From positions 1-47,445 of the forward strand of contig DCJH01000049.1 in the NCBI GenBank assembly GCA_002317385.1: DNA of 47,445 nucleotides. Reading direction: 5' to 3'. Shown here in pieces: positions 1 to 9,103 of this stretch. Below the pieces are notes generated by a model, which searched no databases, had not been told where the DNA came from, and was given only the letters and a program-made list of their open reading frames with translations. The translations under genes were made by a program, and so were the position numbers. How positions within the stretch are numbered: position 1 is the first letter of the stretch; each line of letters begins with the position of its first letter. This DNA comes from Prevotella sp. UBA1705. Lineage in GTDB: Bacteria > Bacteroidota > Bacteroidia > Bacteroidales > Bacteroidaceae.

Positions 1-924
1 GCGCATCTTGCAGAGGTGCTCGTAAGAAGCCTGGAGAGAAGCCATCTCCTCGGCTGTGCCCTCGGGAGCTACATAGTGCACGCCGGTAGCGTCGATGGTT
101 GTAGGCATAGCCATCATCACATTCTTAAAGCCAAGCTTCTCGTCGTTGACGTAGCAGCCGGCGGGCAAGGTGAACTTCTCGCCACCCATAGCAGCCTCGA
201 TCATCTTCACAGCGTTGTAAGCGGGGCTCTGGAAAGAGCTGCGGCCACGGAGCTTGATGATGTTTGAGCCACCCTGAACGGTGTGGTGCTTGATCTCTTC
301 CCAACGCTCGGCAGAGAGACCCATCTCTGAAAGGGGCTTGCCGTCTACCTTCACCTGAGAAGCGAAGACTGCCATCTGCTCGCCGTGACCACCGAAGGTG
401 TGGGCACCGGTCACCTTATCCTGCTGTACGCCGAACTCCAAGGCGAGAGCTTGCTGCAGACGTGTAGAGTCGAGGGCAGCCAGAGAGGTGAGCTGGTTGG
501 CCTTCAAGCCAGAGTGGATCAGTGCTGTAAGAGCGGTAACATCGGCGGGGTTGAAGATCACTACGACGAAATTAACGTTGGGACAATACTTCTTGATGTT
601 CTCACCGAAGTCTGCTGCAATCTGGCAGTTGCCCTTCAGCAGGTCCTCGCGGGTCATGCCCTCCTTACGAGGAGCACCACCAGAAGAGATGATGAACTTG
701 GCACCAGTGAAGGCTTCCTCTGCATCTACGGTGTAAGTGAGGTTGGCACCGGGGAAAGCGCACTGCTGCATCTCGTCGAACACGCCGTGTACACCCGGCT
801 CATAGATATCATACAGGCAGATGTTAGGAGTAAGACCGAGCATCAAAGCGCTCTGCACCATGTTAGAGCCGATCATACCACCGGCACCTACGATAAGAAG
901 TTTGTCGTTTGTTAAATAGTTCAT
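1..924 (-). CDS. mdh: malate dehydrogenase, 3' end outside the window
   Basis: NAD-dependent malate/oxaloacetate interconversion in the cytoplasm (reductive/oxidative TCA branch). 308 codons are visible, reading from the ATG complement at 922-924 and running off the left edge, so the C-terminus is missing; the family is usually a little over 310-330 residues. The N-terminus has the Rossmann motif IVGAGGMIGSNM, followed by an acidic end to beta-2 (CLYD). The mobile-loop arginines lie in SSGGAPRKEGMTRE, the LDSTR pair gives the Asp/Arg of the catalytic site, and the catalytic His is in HTFGGHGEQM. It is transcribed divergently from the aminopeptidase gene, with its own promoter at 1012-1019. 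Identification is firm; only the end is unknown. Confidence 0.95.
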   Translation of the reverse strand, partial: MNYLTNDKLLIVGAGGMIGSNMVQSALMLGLTPNICLYDIYEPGVHGVFDEMQQCAFPGANLTYTVDAEEAFTGAKFIISSGGAPRKEGMTREDLLKGNCQIAADFGENIKKYCPNVNFVVVIFNPADVTALTALIHSGLKANQLTSLAALDSTRLQQALALEFGVQQDKVTGAHTFGGHGEQMAVFASQVKVDGKPLSEMGLSAERWEEIKHHTVQGGSNIIKLRGRSSFQSPAYNAVKMIEAAMGGEKFTLPAGCYVNDEKLGFKNVMMAMPTTIDATGVHYVAPEGTAEEMASLQASYEHLCKMR

Positions 925-1011
925 GACTACAATATTAAATGTGTTAATTATAAGATATTGCTGTATTCTTAGGATAGGGGAGGCCCCGTGGGTGTCCCTA
1001 TGACATGAATG

Positions 1012-1019
1012 CAAAGTTA
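1012..1019 (-). promoter_or_regulatory. -7 box of mdh promoter
   Basis: On the minus strand this reads TAACTTTG, a match to the Bacteroidota -7 element TAnnTTTG. It would give a leader of roughly 85 nt before the mdh ATG. No convincing -33 TTTG is seen at the expected distance. Confidence 0.6.
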
Positions 1020-1058
1020 CTAAAAATTAAGTTGAACCCACTATTTATTCGTTTTTAA

Positions 1059-1090
1059 TTTGTTGTTTATTCTTAAAACTACTATCTTTG
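1059..1090 (+). promoter_or_regulatory. Bacteroidota-type promoter of the aminopeptidase gene
   Basis: TTTG at 1059-1062 and TATCTTTG at 1083-1090, separated by 20 nt, form a full -33/-7 pair. Transcription would begin near 1094, so the in-frame codon at 1060 cannot be the start and the ATG at 1120 is favoured. Confidence 0.7.
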
Positions 1091-1119
1091 TCATGTCTGT
1101 TTTACAAATTAAATGTCCC

Positions 1120-2901
1120 ATGAATATTCAGCAGAGATTATCTGATTTGAGGGAAGTGATGGAGCGGGAGCATCTCGACGCTTTTATCTTCCCGAGTACC
1201 GACCCACACAACAGTGAGTACACGCCCGACCGATGGAAGGGTCGCGAGTGGATCAGTGGGTTCAACGGGTCGGCAGGCACAGCCGTGGTGACCATGACGA
1301 GTGCCGCATTGTGGACCGACAGCCGCTATTTTCTGGCCGCTTCCGACCAGCTTAAGGGCACAGAGTTTCAGCTGATGAAGCTGAAGATAGAGGGCACGCC
1401 TACCATTGCGCAATGGCTCGGACAAGAACTGCGCGAGAAGAACGGTGCCGAGGTGGGTGTCGACGGCATGGTCTATGGCACGCAGAACGTGGAGGCGCTC
1501 ATCGCCGACCTGCGCCATGAGGGCGGCATCACGGTGCGCACTAACTTCGACCCGCTGGCCGTGATCTGGCGCGACCGCCCTGCTATCCCCGCAGACAAGG
1601 TGGAAATTCAGCCCATGGAGTATGCCGGCGAGACAGCATCGGCCAAGATTGCTTGCATCCGCAAGGCCTTGCGCGAGGTGCATGCCGACGGGATGCTCGT
1701 GTCGGCACTCGACGATGTGGCCTGGACGCTCAACCTTCGGGGCAGCGATGTGCATTGCAATCCTGTGTTTGTGGCCTATCTTCTCATCAGCAGCAAGGAC
1801 GCCACGCTCTATTGCAACAAGGTGAAGATCACGCCCGAAGTGCAGGCTTACCTCGCCGCTGAGGGCGTGGGACTGGCCGAATACGACGAGGTGAAACGTG
1901 GATTGGCCGACTATTTCGAGTACAACATACTCCTTGACTCGGTGGAGACCAGCTACACGCTCTACCACCAGGTACACACGAAGGAAATCGTGAGGCTCGC
2001 ATCGCCCATCCCGGCGATGAAAGCAAAAAAAAACGCTGCTGAAATCCGGGGATACCGCAGTGCGATGCTGAAAGACGGCATTGCCTTGGTGAAGTTTCTG
2101 AAGTGGCTGAAGCCTGCTGTGGAGGCCGGTGGACAGACCGAGATGTCTATCGACCGCAAGCTCACCGCCCTGCGCGCCGAGCAGCCATTGTTCCGCGACA
2201 TCAGCTTCGACACCATCGCAGGCTATGGTGAGCATGGTGCCATTGTGCACTATGAGGCTACCCCTGAGACCGACATTTCCTTGGAACCGCGTGGTCTGCT
2301 CTTGCTCGACAGCGGCGCACAATATCAGGACGGCACCACCGACATCACCCGTACCATTGCCCTCGGCCCGTTGACCGAGGAGGAACGCCACGTCTATACG
2401 CTCGTGCTCAAGGGGCACATCCAGCTGGAACTCTGCAAATTCCCCGAGGGAGCCAGTGGCACCCAGCTCGACATCCTGGCGCGCGAGGCAATGTGGCGCG
2501 AGGGATTAAACTATCTTCACGGCACCGGGCATGGTGTGGGCTCCTATCTCAGCGTGCACGAAGGCCCCCACCAGATTCGCATGGAACACATGCCTACGCC
2601 CCTCGTGGCAGGCATGACGGTGACCGATGAGCCCGGCCTCTATCTGGCCGGACGGTTTGGCGTGCGCATCGAGAATACGCTCCTCGTGACGCCCTACATG
2701 GAAACCGAGTTTGGTCGGTTCCTCCAATTCGACTCCCTTACGCTCTGTCCCATCGACACCACGCCCATCATCCGTGAGCAACTCCTGCCCGAGGAGCTCG
2801 CCTGGCTCAACTCCTACCACCGCCGTGTCTATGCCGAGCTCGCCCCGCACCTCGATAGTGAGGAGCAGGAATGGCTCAGGGAAGCGACGAAGGAGATTTA
2901 A
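1120..2901 (+). CDS. Xaa-Pro aminopeptidase (M24B, three-domain type)
   Basis: Cytoplasmic metallopeptidase that removes an N-terminal residue preceding proline. The product is 593 residues from the ATG at 1120, the size of the long eukaryote-like aminopeptidase P: two creatinase-type N-terminal domains (about 1-300) and a pita-bread catalytic domain (about 310-530), then a short C-terminal extension. The five dinuclear-metal ligands are present: D397 and D408 in LLLLDSGAQYQDGTTD, H471 in HGTGHGVG, E504 in TDEPGLY and E518 in RIEN. The reading frame is open upstream to 1060, but the promoter at 1059-1090 lies inside that stretch. It is a single gene followed by a strong terminator at 2978-3016. 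The family call is secure; substrate preference is inferred from the family. Confidence 0.93.
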   Translation: MNIQQRLSDLREVMEREHLDAFIFPSTDPHNSEYTPDRWKGREWISGFNGSAGTAVVTMTSAALWTDSRYFLAASDQLKGTEFQLMKLKIEGTPTIAQWLGQELREKNGAEVGVDGMVYGTQNVEALIADLRHEGGITVRTNFDPLAVIWRDRPAIPADKVEIQPMEYAGETASAKIACIRKALREVHADGMLVSALDDVAWTLNLRGSDVHCNPVFVAYLLISSKDATLYCNKVKITPEVQAYLAAEGVGLAEYDEVKRGLADYFEYNILLDSVETSYTLYHQVHTKEIVRLASPIPAMKAKKNAAEIRGYRSAMLKDGIALVKFLKWLKPAVEAGGQTEMSIDRKLTALRAEQPLFRDISFDTIAGYGEHGAIVHYEATPETDISLEPRGLLLLDSGAQYQDGTTDITRTIALGPLTEEERHVYTLVLKGHIQLELCKFPEGASGTQLDILAREAMWREGLNYLHGTGHGVGSYLSVHEGPHQIRMEHMPTPLVAGMTVTDEPGLYLAGRFGVRIENTLLVTPYMETEFGRFLQFDSLTLCPIDTTPIIREQLLPEELAWLNSYHRRVYAELAPHLDSEEQEWLREATKEI

Positions 2902-2977
2902 TTTGGGCTGTCGGAGGGTACAATACTGTTATAATGGTGTATGAGCAGGATATTGGAATAATACTGCTTGACACCTC

Positions 2978-3016
2978 TCAGGCTAAGGCAATGTTGCTTT
3001 AGCCTGATAATTTTTT
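2978..3016 (+). terminator. intrinsic terminator after the aminopeptidase gene
   Basis: A 14-nt arm starting TCAGGCTAAGG pairs with its near-perfect complement ending TTTAGCCTGA at 2994-3007 (one G-T wobble), followed by TAATTTTTT. It separates the aminopeptidase from the susC locus. Confidence 0.75.
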
Positions 3017-3183
3017 GGAATGAAATAATTGAAGTTTACCATGAAATAAGGATTGAAATACATTTTCCTAAGGTTTTTCGGTACTTTCTCAAAATGCGTG
3101 TGTATACCATAGTAGCAACCAATGAAGCGACCAGAATAATATTATTAAAAGGCAAAATAGTCTAACCTAAATTCTATCTTAAT

Positions 3184-6100
3184 ATGACAGTACACTTTAA
3201 TCTAAGGTTTTACCTGACAGTTTTGGCTGTATGTCTGTTTACACTCTGTGCGAGTGCTCAGGCTCAAACTGTGACTATCAACTTGAGGAATGCTTCTTTG
3301 AAGCAAGTATTCAAGGCGATAGAGCAACAGACTACCTATCGAATTTCCTATCGGAACGAACTCGTGGACAATCGGTCGGATATCAACATGAGTCATACCA
3401 AGGCTCCTGTGGGGCGCGTACTTGATGATGCTCTCAAAGGACGTAACCTTGGTTATTCGATTGTGTCCCCCCGCTCAATTGTTATTAGCGACCGCTCTAA
3501 AGTCACAGCTTCACAGCAGCAGACCGGAACAGGCAAGAGTATTGCTGGTGTTGTCAAGGATGAGGCTGGAGAGCCTATTATTGGTGCTACCATTACGGTG
3601 AAGGGTTCGTCGGCCAATGCCATTACAGACATGGATGGACGATTTAATATCAATGCAGTTCCTGGTAGTACTCTGGTGGTAACATACGTGGGATTTAACG
3701 ACCGAGAGATGTCTGCATCACACAATATGAATATTGTTTTGGCGGAAAATACTAAGGCCTTGGACGAAGTTGTGGTCGTGGGCTATGGCACAATGCGTAG
3801 GGCCGATATGACTGGGGCTATCTCATCGGTTGATACAAAAGAGATGGCCAAGCGTACTACAACTAATCCTGCCGAGGCCCTGCAGGGTAAGATTGCTGGT
3901 GTGAGCATCACGAAGAGTGGCGGTAATGCCGGAGCAGGTATGCAGGTGAAGATAAGAGGAGTGAAGACTTTCGGTGATAACACCCCATTATATATCATTG
4001 ATGGTTTCCCAGGTGATATAGAGAATGTGAATCCGCAGGACATTGAGTCTATGCAGATTCTTAAGGATGGTGCAGCAGCAGCTATCTATGGTTCTGTAGC
4101 TGCCAACGGTGTGGTTCTGGTCACAACAAAGAACGGTAAGCGTGGTGATCTCAAGATAGATTTCCATTCTTACTTGAGCTTTACCGATATCGCCAAGAAA
4201 TTGGAGATGCTCAATGCTGCCGAATACAAGCAAGTGCACAAGGCCATGTATGAGAATTATAATGCTCAGTTCCCTAACAAGGTAGTTACTCTGCCCGCTT
4301 ACATCACCAAAGAGACAGGAGTTGATACCGATTGGCAGAAAGCTGCAGAGCGAAAGGGTTTGTCGCAGAGCTATATGTTAAGTCTTCGTGGTGGATCTGA
4401 TAAGGCCCTCTATTCTGTTTCTTACAACCATGCTTTCGACAAGGGCATCTTTGTGGGCAATGACTATAGACAGGATAATGTTCGTATGAAACTTCAAATG
4501 AAGAAGGCTTTCATGACTTTTGATGCCAACATGAACTTCAAATACACCGATAGTCATCAGCCTCAGTATTCATTGAAGGAAATGTACATGATTTCTCCGT
4601 TGGTGCCTATATATAATGATAAGGAGACTTATGGCTTTGGATTGACAAACTTCGATGGACTTCCAAACAACCGTAATATCATGGCGGACAACTTCTATAG
4701 GAAATCTGACAATCGTACTTATCATACCGACGCTAATATTGCTGTGACTTTTGATATCACAAAGTGGTTATCATTTAAGACCAGTTATTCTTATCGTGGT
4801 GAGCATGGACGCAACACCTATCATGCTCCTAATTATACGGCTGATATCAAGGACAAGAATGAGTTCCCGTACAATAGTGCTGGTTCTACTTATTGGGAAG
4901 AGCAGCTTTGGGATAATGTGCTTAATATGAGTCGTGAATTTGGCAAACATAAGATAGATGCCGTGTTAGGCTCTTCTATTACCAGCCGAAAATATAACTG
5001 GAATTCAGTTGCCGTAGAGGGAAAGACGATTGTCTATAAGGTTGAAGATGGTCAGCTCGTGACGACTCAAAAGCCTGCGGGATTCCTTTCTACAGCTTTT
5101 GAGACCATCAATGCTGGGAAGGGAGGTACCTATTCGGGTAGTGGTTCAAAGTGGAAATATAATCGTGTCTCATTCTTTGGACGCCTCAACTATAATTATG
5201 CAGACCGGTATCTGATGCAGTTTACTATGCGTACCGATGGGTCTTCCAAGTTTGGTAGTGGAAGTCGTTGGGGCTCTTTCCCATCTCTTGCACTTGGATG
5301 GCGTATCAGCGAAGAGCCTTTCTTCCCTAAGGAGTCGGCTGTGAGCAACCTGAAACTACGTGCCAGTTGGGGTAAGCTTGGTAATGAAAACGCACTGGGA
5401 TACTATGATTTCTTGGCACTGGTCTATTCCAACAATACCATGTATCAGGGTTATGTTCGCGGTACGGGCAATAGTGCTTGGCCCGGAAGCATTGCTACTG
5501 GACTGGAGAACCGTGATTTGAAATGGGAAACTACAGATACTAAAAATATTGGATTAGACTTCGGCTTCTTTGATAATCATCTATATGGAAGTATTAACTA
5601 TTATCTCAATGAGACAAGCGATTTGCTTATCACCAAGCAGATGGCACCAAGTACAGGTCTTGACAGTCCAGTGCTCAACGTGGGCAAAATGCGTAACTCT
5701 GGAGTAGAATTTGAGATTAATTGGAGTAAAAGCGTAGGAGGTTTGCAATATAACCTGGGCTTCAACATGAGCACCGTAAATAATAAGGTGGTCGAACTGG
5801 CTGATGCCTCACAGGTGCTCTATGGAGAAGGCCTGAAATATGGTTCAGAACATTTCCCAACACAGACCCGTGTAGGCAAGCCTATTGGTGCTTTCTACCT
5901 CTATCAAGCCAATGGAATATTCCAGTCTGCCGAGGAAGTGAAGAGCTATGTCGATGCAAAGGGCAATCAGATTCAGCCTAATGCTCAGCCTGGTGATATT
6001 CGTTTTGTGGATGTAAATGGTGATGGGGTACTCAATGAAGAGGACAAAGTATATTCCGGTTCAGGTATTCCAAAGGTTGAAGCCAATATCAACCTTGACG

Positions 6101-6564
6101 CTTCTTATCGTGGTTTTGATTTCTCAATGGTCGTTGGTAGTGGCTGGGGACATAAACTCTATAATGGAAACAAATATTTCTATGAGGCCATGAACTCCGG
6201 GTCGAATATGTTGAAGTCTGCCCTTAACGTATGGACGCCCAGTAATACCCAGACCAATGTGCCGCGTGCCGTCTACCAGGATCCCAATGCGAACAGCAGA
6301 GAATCTACTCGGTTCCTGGAGAAGGGAGACTTCATACGTATGCGTCAAATACAGTTGGGGTATACGTTCCCCACCTCTCTTACCAGCAAGTTCTATCTTG
6401 ACAAAGTGCGTATTTATGCCAGTGGTGAGAATCTGTTTACGATTACTGGTTATGACGGTGTCGACCCAGAGTTCTCTCGTCCCAGTGTTCTCAATGCAGG
6501 TATAGACAAACTTATCTACCCATTTACCCGTTCCATGACAGTCGGAGCACAGATTACTTTCTAA
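3184..6564 (+). CDS. SusC/RagA-type TonB-dependent transporter with STN signalling domain
   Basis: Outer-membrane transporter that imports oligosaccharides together with the SusD partner encoded next. 1126 residues: signal peptide 1-28 (ends ASAQAQ); STN domain about 29-103; carboxypeptidase-regulatory-like domain about 118-187; TonB box DEVVVVGYG at 194-202; plug about 205-320; and a 22-strand-type barrel ending in a C-terminal F (QITF). The STN domain is the part that in this family contacts a FecR-type anti-sigma regulator in the periplasm, and a sigma/FecR pair lies downstream at 14500-16098. No clear promoter of the housekeeping type was found in front, consistent with ECF-sigma control (inference). 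The coding sequence looks AT-richer than the flanking housekeeping genes. Confidence 0.95.
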   Translation: MTVHFNLRFYLTVLAVCLFTLCASAQAQTVTINLRNASLKQVFKAIEQQTTYRISYRNELVDNRSDINMSHTKAPVGRVLDDALKGRNLGYSIVSPRSIVISDRSKVTASQQQTGTGKSIAGVVKDEAGEPIIGATITVKGSSANAITDMDGRFNINAVPGSTLVVTYVGFNDREMSASHNMNIVLAENTKALDEVVVVGYGTMRRADMTGAISSVDTKEMAKRTTTNPAEALQGKIAGVSITKSGGNAGAGMQVKIRGVKTFGDNTPLYIIDGFPGDIENVNPQDIESMQILKDGAAAAIYGSVAANGVVLVTTKNGKRGDLKIDFHSYLSFTDIAKKLEMLNAAEYKQVHKAMYENYNAQFPNKVVTLPAYITKETGVDTDWQKAAERKGLSQSYMLSLRGGSDKALYSVSYNHAFDKGIFVGNDYRQDNVRMKLQMKKAFMTFDANMNFKYTDSHQPQYSLKEMYMISPLVPIYNDKETYGFGLTNFDGLPNNRNIMADNFYRKSDNRTYHTDANIAVTFDITKWLSFKTSYSYRGEHGRNTYHAPNYTADIKDKNEFPYNSAGSTYWEEQLWDNVLNMSREFGKHKIDAVLGSSITSRKYNWNSVAVEGKTIVYKVEDGQLVTTQKPAGFLSTAFETINAGKGGTYSGSGSKWKYNRVSFFGRLNYNYADRYLMQFTMRTDGSSKFGSGSRWGSFPSLALGWRISEEPFFPKESAVSNLKLRASWGKLGNENALGYYDFLALVYSNNTMYQGYVRGTGNSAWPGSIATGLENRDLKWETTDTKNIGLDFGFFDNHLYGSINYYLNETSDLLITKQMAPSTGLDSPVLNVGKMRNSGVEFEINWSKSVGGLQYNLGFNMSTVNNKVVELADASQVLYGEGLKYGSEHFPTQTRVGKPIGAFYLYQANGIFQSAEEVKSYVDAKGNQIQPNAQPGDIRFVDVNGDGVLNEEDKVYSGSGIPKVEANINLDASYRGFDFSMVVGSGWGHKLYNGNKYFYEAMNSGSNMLKSALNVWTPSNTQTNVPRAVYQDPNANSRESTRFLEKGDFIRMRQIQLGYTFPTSLTSKFYLDKVRIYASGENLFTITGYDGVDPEFSRPSVLNAGIDKLIYPFTRSMTVGAQITF

Positions 6565-6614
6565 TCTGAGACGTAGTATCAATGTATATCATGAATATTA
6601 GTAAAGATTCTATT

Positions 6615-8150
6615 ATGAAAAAAATAATATATTTGGGTGTCATGTGCTTTACGCTTGCCTTGACATCCTGTGACGATTACCTGACGGTGAGTTCACCTGA
6701 CGACCTGACCTCAGAGTCATTCTGGCGTGATAAGACCGACATTGAGTCGGCATTATCATCAGCCTATTCCCAACTTTATTTCATGGACTATAGCAGTGAC
6801 GAATGGACCATGAGTGAAGTGGTATGGCCTGTAGAGGCTTATCGTGAGGATTTGGTAAAGATGGGAAATGATGCGATGAATTATCAGAACTGGGTTGAAC
6901 TCTATAACTTCACCTATACCAATGGAAACTCCCAGTTTACAACCTATTGGAATCACATGTATCGGGGCGCTAACTTTGCTAATCAAATACTTGAGAAGTC
7001 GACTAAGGTTCCTGCAACTAAGATAACTAAAGAGGAACGTAAGCAACTCATGGCCGAGGCCCATTTCCTTCGTGGCTATTATCACATGAGATTACTGCTA
7101 AATTGGAATCAGATTATTATCCGAGACAAGTATATCACCTCTGGAGAACAATCAGTTCTTGACAAAGCTGTATCTTCTCGTCCGGAGTGCTGGGATTTTG
7201 TTATCGATGAACTGAATGACGCTTTAGACTTGCCTGAGAGTTATGGTGTAGACAATGTTGGTCGCGCTACACGCGGAGCTGCCTATGCCTATCTGGGCTG
7301 GGCATATCTTACTCGTGCCTACGAGGAGTCTGCCAAAAAGGAAGAGTTCCTCAAGAATGCAGCAGATTGTTTTGACAAGGTGACTGGATATGAGTTGACT
7401 TCTGATTTTGCCGGAATGTTTAACGGTCAGAATGAGAATTCTAAGGAGTCTGTCTTCGAAGTTCAGTTTACTCTCAATGATGCTAATGGAGCCAATTATC
7501 GTACGCAGATGCACCGATGGATTGGGTGCTCAGAACTCATGGGTTGGGACGAAATCTTACCTTCTCAGAGATTAATGGATGAGTATATGAAAGAAGGTAC
7601 GAAGTCGACCGAAGGGCTTTATGATAATCGTCTCTATGCTACTATCTATTATCAGTGTGATTATTGGAATGCTCCTGAAGGAAGGATGTATGGGAAAAAA
7701 TATGATGATTGGTTCAATAATGATAATGTTGCCTACAATCGCCCTGCATTCCGAAAGTTCATGCCTGCTACTATAGAGGAATTATCGATGGACGAGACGG
7801 CCATCAACATTCCTCTGATGCGCTATGGCAATGTGCTGTTGATGAAAGCTGAGGCTCTTAACGGGCTGGGACAGACAGCAAAGGCAATTAGTCTTATCAA
7901 TGAGGTTAGACGTGTGCATGGTCATATGCCTGCCATGAAGGGAACTACTCAGGCTGATGTACAGGTTCAGATTGAGCATGAGCGTGCCATAGAGTTCCCA
8001 TTGGAGAACATGCGATTCTATGACCTTCGTCGCTGGGGAAAACTTGATCAGACGATGAAAGAGGACGGCAGAAGCAATTTTGACCTCTCGAAGAATGCTT
8101 TCTATCCCATTCCCAAGACAGAGATCAACGCTAACGGACTTGTCAACTAA
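6615..8150 (+). CDS. SusD/RagB-type glycan-binding lipoprotein
   Basis: Surface lipoprotein that closes over its SusC partner and binds the glycan. 511 residues from the ATG at 6615. The signal peptide MKKIIYLGVMCFTLALTSC ends in a lipobox with Cys; the following acidic DD fits surface export in Bacteroidota. N-terminal SusD-like helices contain the usual AEAHFLRGYYHMRLL and TRGAAYAYLGWAYL TPR-like motifs; the C-terminal RagB part has ERAIEFPLENMRFYDLRRWG. Two upstream in-frame ATGs (6582, 6591) exist, but only the 6615 start puts the signal peptide at the very N-terminus. It begins about 50 nt after susC and is surely co-transcribed. Confidence 0.94.
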   Translation: MKKIIYLGVMCFTLALTSCDDYLTVSSPDDLTSESFWRDKTDIESALSSAYSQLYFMDYSSDEWTMSEVVWPVEAYREDLVKMGNDAMNYQNWVELYNFTYTNGNSQFTTYWNHMYRGANFANQILEKSTKVPATKITKEERKQLMAEAHFLRGYYHMRLLLNWNQIIIRDKYITSGEQSVLDKAVSSRPECWDFVIDELNDALDLPESYGVDNVGRATRGAAYAYLGWAYLTRAYEESAKKEEFLKNAADCFDKVTGYELTSDFAGMFNGQNENSKESVFEVQFTLNDANGANYRTQMHRWIGCSELMGWDEILPSQRLMDEYMKEGTKSTEGLYDNRLYATIYYQCDYWNAPEGRMYGKKYDDWFNNDNVAYNRPAFRKFMPATIEELSMDETAINIPLMRYGNVLLMKAEALNGLGQTAKAISLINEVRRVHGHMPAMKGTTQADVQVQIEHERAIEFPLENMRFYDLRRWGKLDQTMKEDGRSNFDLSKNAFYPIPKTEINANGLVN

Positions 8151-8170
8151 CACTTGACGATAAAATTACT

Positions 8171-8443
8171 ATGCTCAAGATAGTATCCATAATGCTCAGC
8201 GGTATACTTGTGGGATATATTTTCCGCAAGTACCGTTTGAGCGTTATACCACGCATCATTGCCATTCTGATTTGTCTATTACTCTTTCTTTTGGGTGTTG
8301 AGGTGGGGTGTAATCCGCGCATTATCCATGGAATCGTCAGTTTAGGAGGTGAGGCTTTACTTCTTACGGCTGGTGGCGTGTTAGGCAGTAGCATTCTTGC
8401 TGCGATGCTATGGCTCTTGATAAGAAGGAGGGCCGCATTGTGA
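8171..8443 (+). CDS. LysO-type exporter, N-terminal half (separate gene)
   Basis: 90-residue membrane protein matching the N-terminal part of the LysO (DUF340) lysine exporter: three predicted membrane segments (about 4-20, 27-45, 58-84) ending with RRR. It starts 20 nt after the susD stop, so it is in the same transcript. The rest of the exporter is encoded by the next gene in another frame. In enterobacteria LysO is one polypeptide of about 300 residues; two-gene versions are, to my knowledge, common in Bacteroidota, so this is likely a natural split and not a frameshift. A lysine exporter is an odd companion for glycan genes. Confidence 0.8.
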   Translation: MLKIVSIMLSGILVGYIFRKYRLSVIPRIIAILICLLLFLLGVEVGCNPRIIHGIVSLGGEALLLTAGGVLGSSILAAMLWLLIRRRAAL

Positions 8444-9042
8444 AAGGAAGTCTAATTATTATTGGATGCTTTGCTTTGGGCATTATCGTTGGATTATATC
8501 GTCTCTTACCTGACCAACTTGTAGATAGTGATATGAGTTTTCCGGCTCTCATGGCACTGATGTTCTGCGTAGGTATTACGATAGGTAACGATAGCACCAT
8601 GCTAAATAGATTCCACCATCTTGACCTGCGCCTCATGCTTCTCCCCCTATGCACCATCATTGGAACACTGGGTGGAAGTATGGCCGTGGCATGGTTGCTA
8701 CCTGAACGTCAGTTGACAAGTTGCCTTGCCATAGGCTCCGGTTTTGGCTATTACTCCTTGTCCAGCATCTTCATTACTGAGATGCGAGGTGCCGAACTTG
8801 GTACCATAGCGCTGTTGGCTAATATCATGCGCGAAATGGTTACGTTGCTCGGAACACCCCTTTTGGCTCGATGGTTTGGCCCATTGGCTCCCATATCTGT
8901 GGGTGGAGCAACCTCGATGGACACTACCTTGCCAATCATTACGCAGACTTCTGGTAAGGAATATACGGTTGTTTCCATTTTCCATGGCTTTGTTACCGAT
9001 TTCACCGTACCATTTTTGGTGACCTTCTTCTGTTCTGTCTAA
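8440..9042 (+). CDS. LysO-type lysine exporter, C-terminal half
   Basis: 200-residue membrane protein with the signature parts of LysO: SGFGYYSLSS, a REMVTLLGTPL helix, GGATSMDTTLPI and a C-terminal HGF...PFLV segment, which align by eye with the C-terminal two thirds of E. coli LysO (YbjE). The proposed GTG start at 8440 overlaps the previous stop (GTGA) and is preceded by AAGGAGG at 8425-8431 with an 8-nt spacer; an ATG at 8410 is the alternative and would add ten charged residues. Predicted role: efflux of L-lysine or an analogue across the inner membrane, working as a complex with the preceding small protein. Substrate is inferred from the family only. Confidence 0.82.
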   Translation: MKGSLIIIGCFALGIIVGLYRLLPDQLVDSDMSFPALMALMFCVGITIGNDSTMLNRFHHLDLRLMLLPLCTIIGTLGGSMAVAWLLPERQLTSCLAIGSGFGYYSLSSIFITEMRGAELGTIALLANIMREMVTLLGTPLLARWFGPLAPISVGGATSMDTTLPIITQTSGKEYTVVSIFHGFVTDFTVPFLVTFFCSV

Positions 9043-9103
9043 TATCTTTAGTATCAATTTCATTCCATATCATCCCTTTTGTAAATCCCTCCAATCCAGC
9101 CTT

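Noticed and set aside
981..1008. Possible further REP-like copy in the mdh leader
   Set aside because: Only the GGGGC/GTCCCTAT portion resembles the family; too short to claim.
1138..2418. 426-codon open frame antisense to the aminopeptidase
   Set aside because: Shadow of the real gene, with no recognisable domain, and it overlaps all of the catalytic residues' codons.
2968..3165. 65-codon frame between the aminopeptidase terminator and susC
   Set aside because: It begins inside the terminator hairpin and has no homology-like features or ribosome site.
8171..9042. Frameshifted single LysO gene
   Set aside because: Both halves keep intact helices, and the second has its own start with a Shine-Dalgarno site; a natural split is more likely.
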